Notes under the pieces: model-generated
Seen by the model: only the letters and a program-made list of their open reading frames with translations
What the model was told of the DNA's origin: nothing
Databases searched by the model: none
Source of the DNA: Alloascoidea africana
Lineage: Eukaryota; Ascomycota; Alloascoideomycetes; Alloascoideales; Alloascoideaceae
NCBI GenBank assembly: GCA_030581615.1
Contig: JAKTTT010000016.1
Location: 1-64,000, forward strand
Length of the DNA: 64,000 nucleotides
Direction: 5' to 3'
Shown here: piece after piece, positions 62,421 through 64,000 of the stretch
Layout of the letters: each line of letters opens with the position of its first letter
Position numbering within the stretch: position 1 is the first letter of the stretch
Program-made: the position numbers and the translations under genes

Positions 62421-63050
62421 CTGATCCCCGGTCGGGGTCGGATACCCTGCGAAATCAGCCCATCTGGCCCACCATCACACACGGTTACCCGGACACGCCC
62501 GTTCTCGGGAAGTGATAAGCGCCAGCGGTAGCAAAAAATGGGCTTGAACATGCCTGCTAAAAATTCCAGTTGTGAAGTTGAGGGAGACGGCGATTTGTGA
62601 AGCCGCGGATAGGGCAAAGACTGGTGATAAGCTTCCTTTTTCATCCCTTCCATATCAGTCAGAGCGTTGTGCATGCTTGTGCTATAGGAGATTACCTCCG
62701 TAGTGCCAATTGCCCCTTTTCAGCATTTGCTTACAGTGCAGATATTTATCCGAACGTTTTTAAAACAGTAGTTTAAGCGTGTGCTCGGGCCTCGCTAAGG
62801 CATACCGTATCCCGGTAGGTCGGCCACGCTTAACGCTGTAGGATCCATTGGTTCTGAGTTTTGTTAACCTGGGAGATTTCTTAATTCTCCGGCTTTCTGT
62901 CCATCGCTTTGTGTTCACTTGTAATTGTACACAAGGCTTGAGGGATGGGGATGAAAGCAAGGCGAGCTTTGTAATTGTAATTCTGTTGAGGGATTAACAT
63001 TCCTCCGATTGGTCTAAAGGAGCTTGTGGACTGATTTTTAACAGACAATG
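62421..63050. other. SDH3 upstream region
   Basis: Mixed GC content, no gene seen. A partly palindromic CCGTATCCCGG motif lies near 62807-62817. Confidence 0.4.
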
Positions 63051-63479
63051 CTAAGACCCCAGTTTAAGCATTTGATTCACCAAATAAAACTGGCCTCCAG
63101 AACCGAGAGAATGAAAGTAGATCCCACGAGATTTGACCCCAGATCTAAATTGGTGTGAGGGTAACCCAGGCTTCAGTTTGTGGTTTGAATCTGAGGAATC
63201 ATCCAAACACCTTTTTGCCATAAGTTTCCAACATGGAACACTATCCAATAACAGTACCGCCGAAGCTTTAGAATGTCTGGAATACTCGATCAGCTTCTCC
63301 TGGAAGATGTATGTGTTTTCTGAGGAGCTATTGGTTTGTTTTTTTTGGTGTCGATTCCGATAACTAAGAACAAGAGAAATCGGAAATACCAATACAAGAA
63401 CATTAAACGCTAAGGCCCAGTAATAACAACCAAGAAATAGGTTGCAAAGTGCTGTCCAAATCAGTTCCTTGGATATCAT
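63051..63479 (-). CDS. Uncertain 142-residue frame with one membrane segment
   Basis: From an ATG at 63479 the frame gives one strong hydrophobic segment (ALAFNVLVLVFPISLVLSY) followed by RNRHQKKQ, then a polar part with no recognised motif. The frame continues upstream without an ATG. It could be a small single-pass membrane protein or a chance frame. Confidence 0.3.
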   Translation of the reverse strand: MISKELIWTALCNLFLGCYYWALAFNVLVLVFPISLVLSYRNRHQKKQTNSSSENTYIFQEKLIEYSRHSKASAVLLLDSVPCWKLMAKRCLDDSSDSNHKLKPGLPSHQFRSGVKSRGIYFHSLGSGGQFYLVNQMLKLGS

Positions 63480-63634
63480 AACTGTTTGGCTGGAGGTGAT
63501 TATACCAAATGTCAAGACGCCCAAATACAATTATCCACGTGCATTAAAACAGAGTAAGCTTGAACTTTTACCGGTGGTCCGCAAACTTACAACTGAACTA
63601 ACCATTTGAATCCTCAAGAGTTCCCTCTTTTAAG

Positions 63635-63784
63635 CAGATTCTGACTACCTGTAAAGAAAAGATGGACAAATATCAATCATGCATAGGAAGCAAAGATCGG
63701 AAAACAGAGTGCTTTGACGAGCTTTCGGCACTGCGAAGTTGTGCTGGAGATGTGGTCAACAAGCCTGATAAAGCTCCCAACTAA
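63635..63784 (+). CDS. 3' exon of a twin-CX9C intermembrane-space protein
   Basis: In frame, four Cys are spaced exactly as two CX9C motifs separated by nine residues: CKEKMDKYQSC, then IGSKDRKTE, then CFDELSALRSC. The frame ends with a short basic tail and TAA at 63782-63784. Proteins of this CHCH type (Mia40 substrates such as Cox assembly factors and Mrp10) are about 70-120 residues, so a 5' exon is missing. An acceptor TTTTAAG before 63635, with CTAAC near 63597, fits an intron. I could not place the first exon; donor-like GTAAGC at 63554 has no usable frame before it. The exact member is not recognised. Confidence 0.6.
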   Translation, partial: QILTTCKEKMDKYQSCIGSKDRKTECFDELSALRSCAGDVVNKPDKAPN

Positions 63785-64000
63785 GCAATAGAAAGAAACA
63801 ATCTGTACATAGCTATCTTTGCATTACTGGAAACATGTTTATCGTTTATATTGAAAAACTAAAGTAAATTCTTACTGGAAGAGCATAACACAAACCGTCC
63901 ATTATTCATTCATACTAGTTTAAAACTACTGTAAAAAGAAAACACAATCATTACGGGTGAGATGAGCCACTGGACAAAGAACGATTAGAACCTTTCTCGA
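63785..64000. other. Window end, no feature
   Basis: AT-rich; nothing recognised before the window edge. Confidence 0.4.

Overview
The window looks like nuclear DNA of a budding yeast (Ascomycota, Saccharomycotina), probably from a lineage well separated from Saccharomyces. The genes are recognisable yeast orthologues (TIM10, HMO1, UPS1, COQ9, PBA1, GPP1, ERV46, SPC3, UTP8, SAL1, AXL2, SDH3). Several are split by short introns of 51-144 bp with GTAAGT/GTATGT-type donors, and some carry TACTAAC- or CTAAC-like branch sites. Lineage-specific N-, S- and D-rich insertions are common. The species is not identifiable from the sequence alone.

Layout. 0.4-3.9 kb: TIM10, a degenerate tRNA-ligase-like gene, and HMO1 divergent from it. 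3.9-17.0 kb: a gene-poor, mostly AT-rich stretch whose only clear gene encodes an RTA1-family membrane protein. It also holds a Helitron helicase remnant and a fossil Ty1/copia element folded into a large inverted repeat and a small palindrome. 17.0-41.6 kb: a dense block of SFA1, a divergent Mob/phocein protein, UPS1, COQ9, prefoldin 6, PBA1, an unknown Ser-rich protein, a Zn2Cys6 regulator, glycerol-3-phosphatase, ERV46, SPC3, UTP8, a tail-anchored protein, mitoferrin, a D-2-hydroxyacid dehydrogenase and a GPI-type wall protein. 41.6-52.1 kb: two long gene-free stretches around one small predicted mitochondrial protein. 52.1-62.2 kb: an RGS protein, SAL1, a MetR-like bZIP factor, AXL2 and SDH3. 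62.2-64 kb: sparse, with the 3' exon of a CX9C protein.

Many products act in mitochondria: TIM10 (import), UPS1 (phosphatidic acid transfer), COQ9 (ubiquinone), mitoferrin (iron), SAL1 (ATP-Mg/Pi), SDH3 (complex II), the CX9C exon and the 46.1-kb protein. I see no co-transcription, and this may be chance. ERV46 and SPC3, both early secretory pathway genes, share a divergent promoter.

The most unusual item is the 534-residue Trl1-like protein at 1.2-2.8 kb. It keeps the kinase and cyclic-phosphodiesterase layout of fungal tRNA ligase but lacks the ligase domain, and key residues appear changed in both remaining modules. It reads as an intact pseudoenzyme with a basic, possibly mitochondrial, N-terminus.
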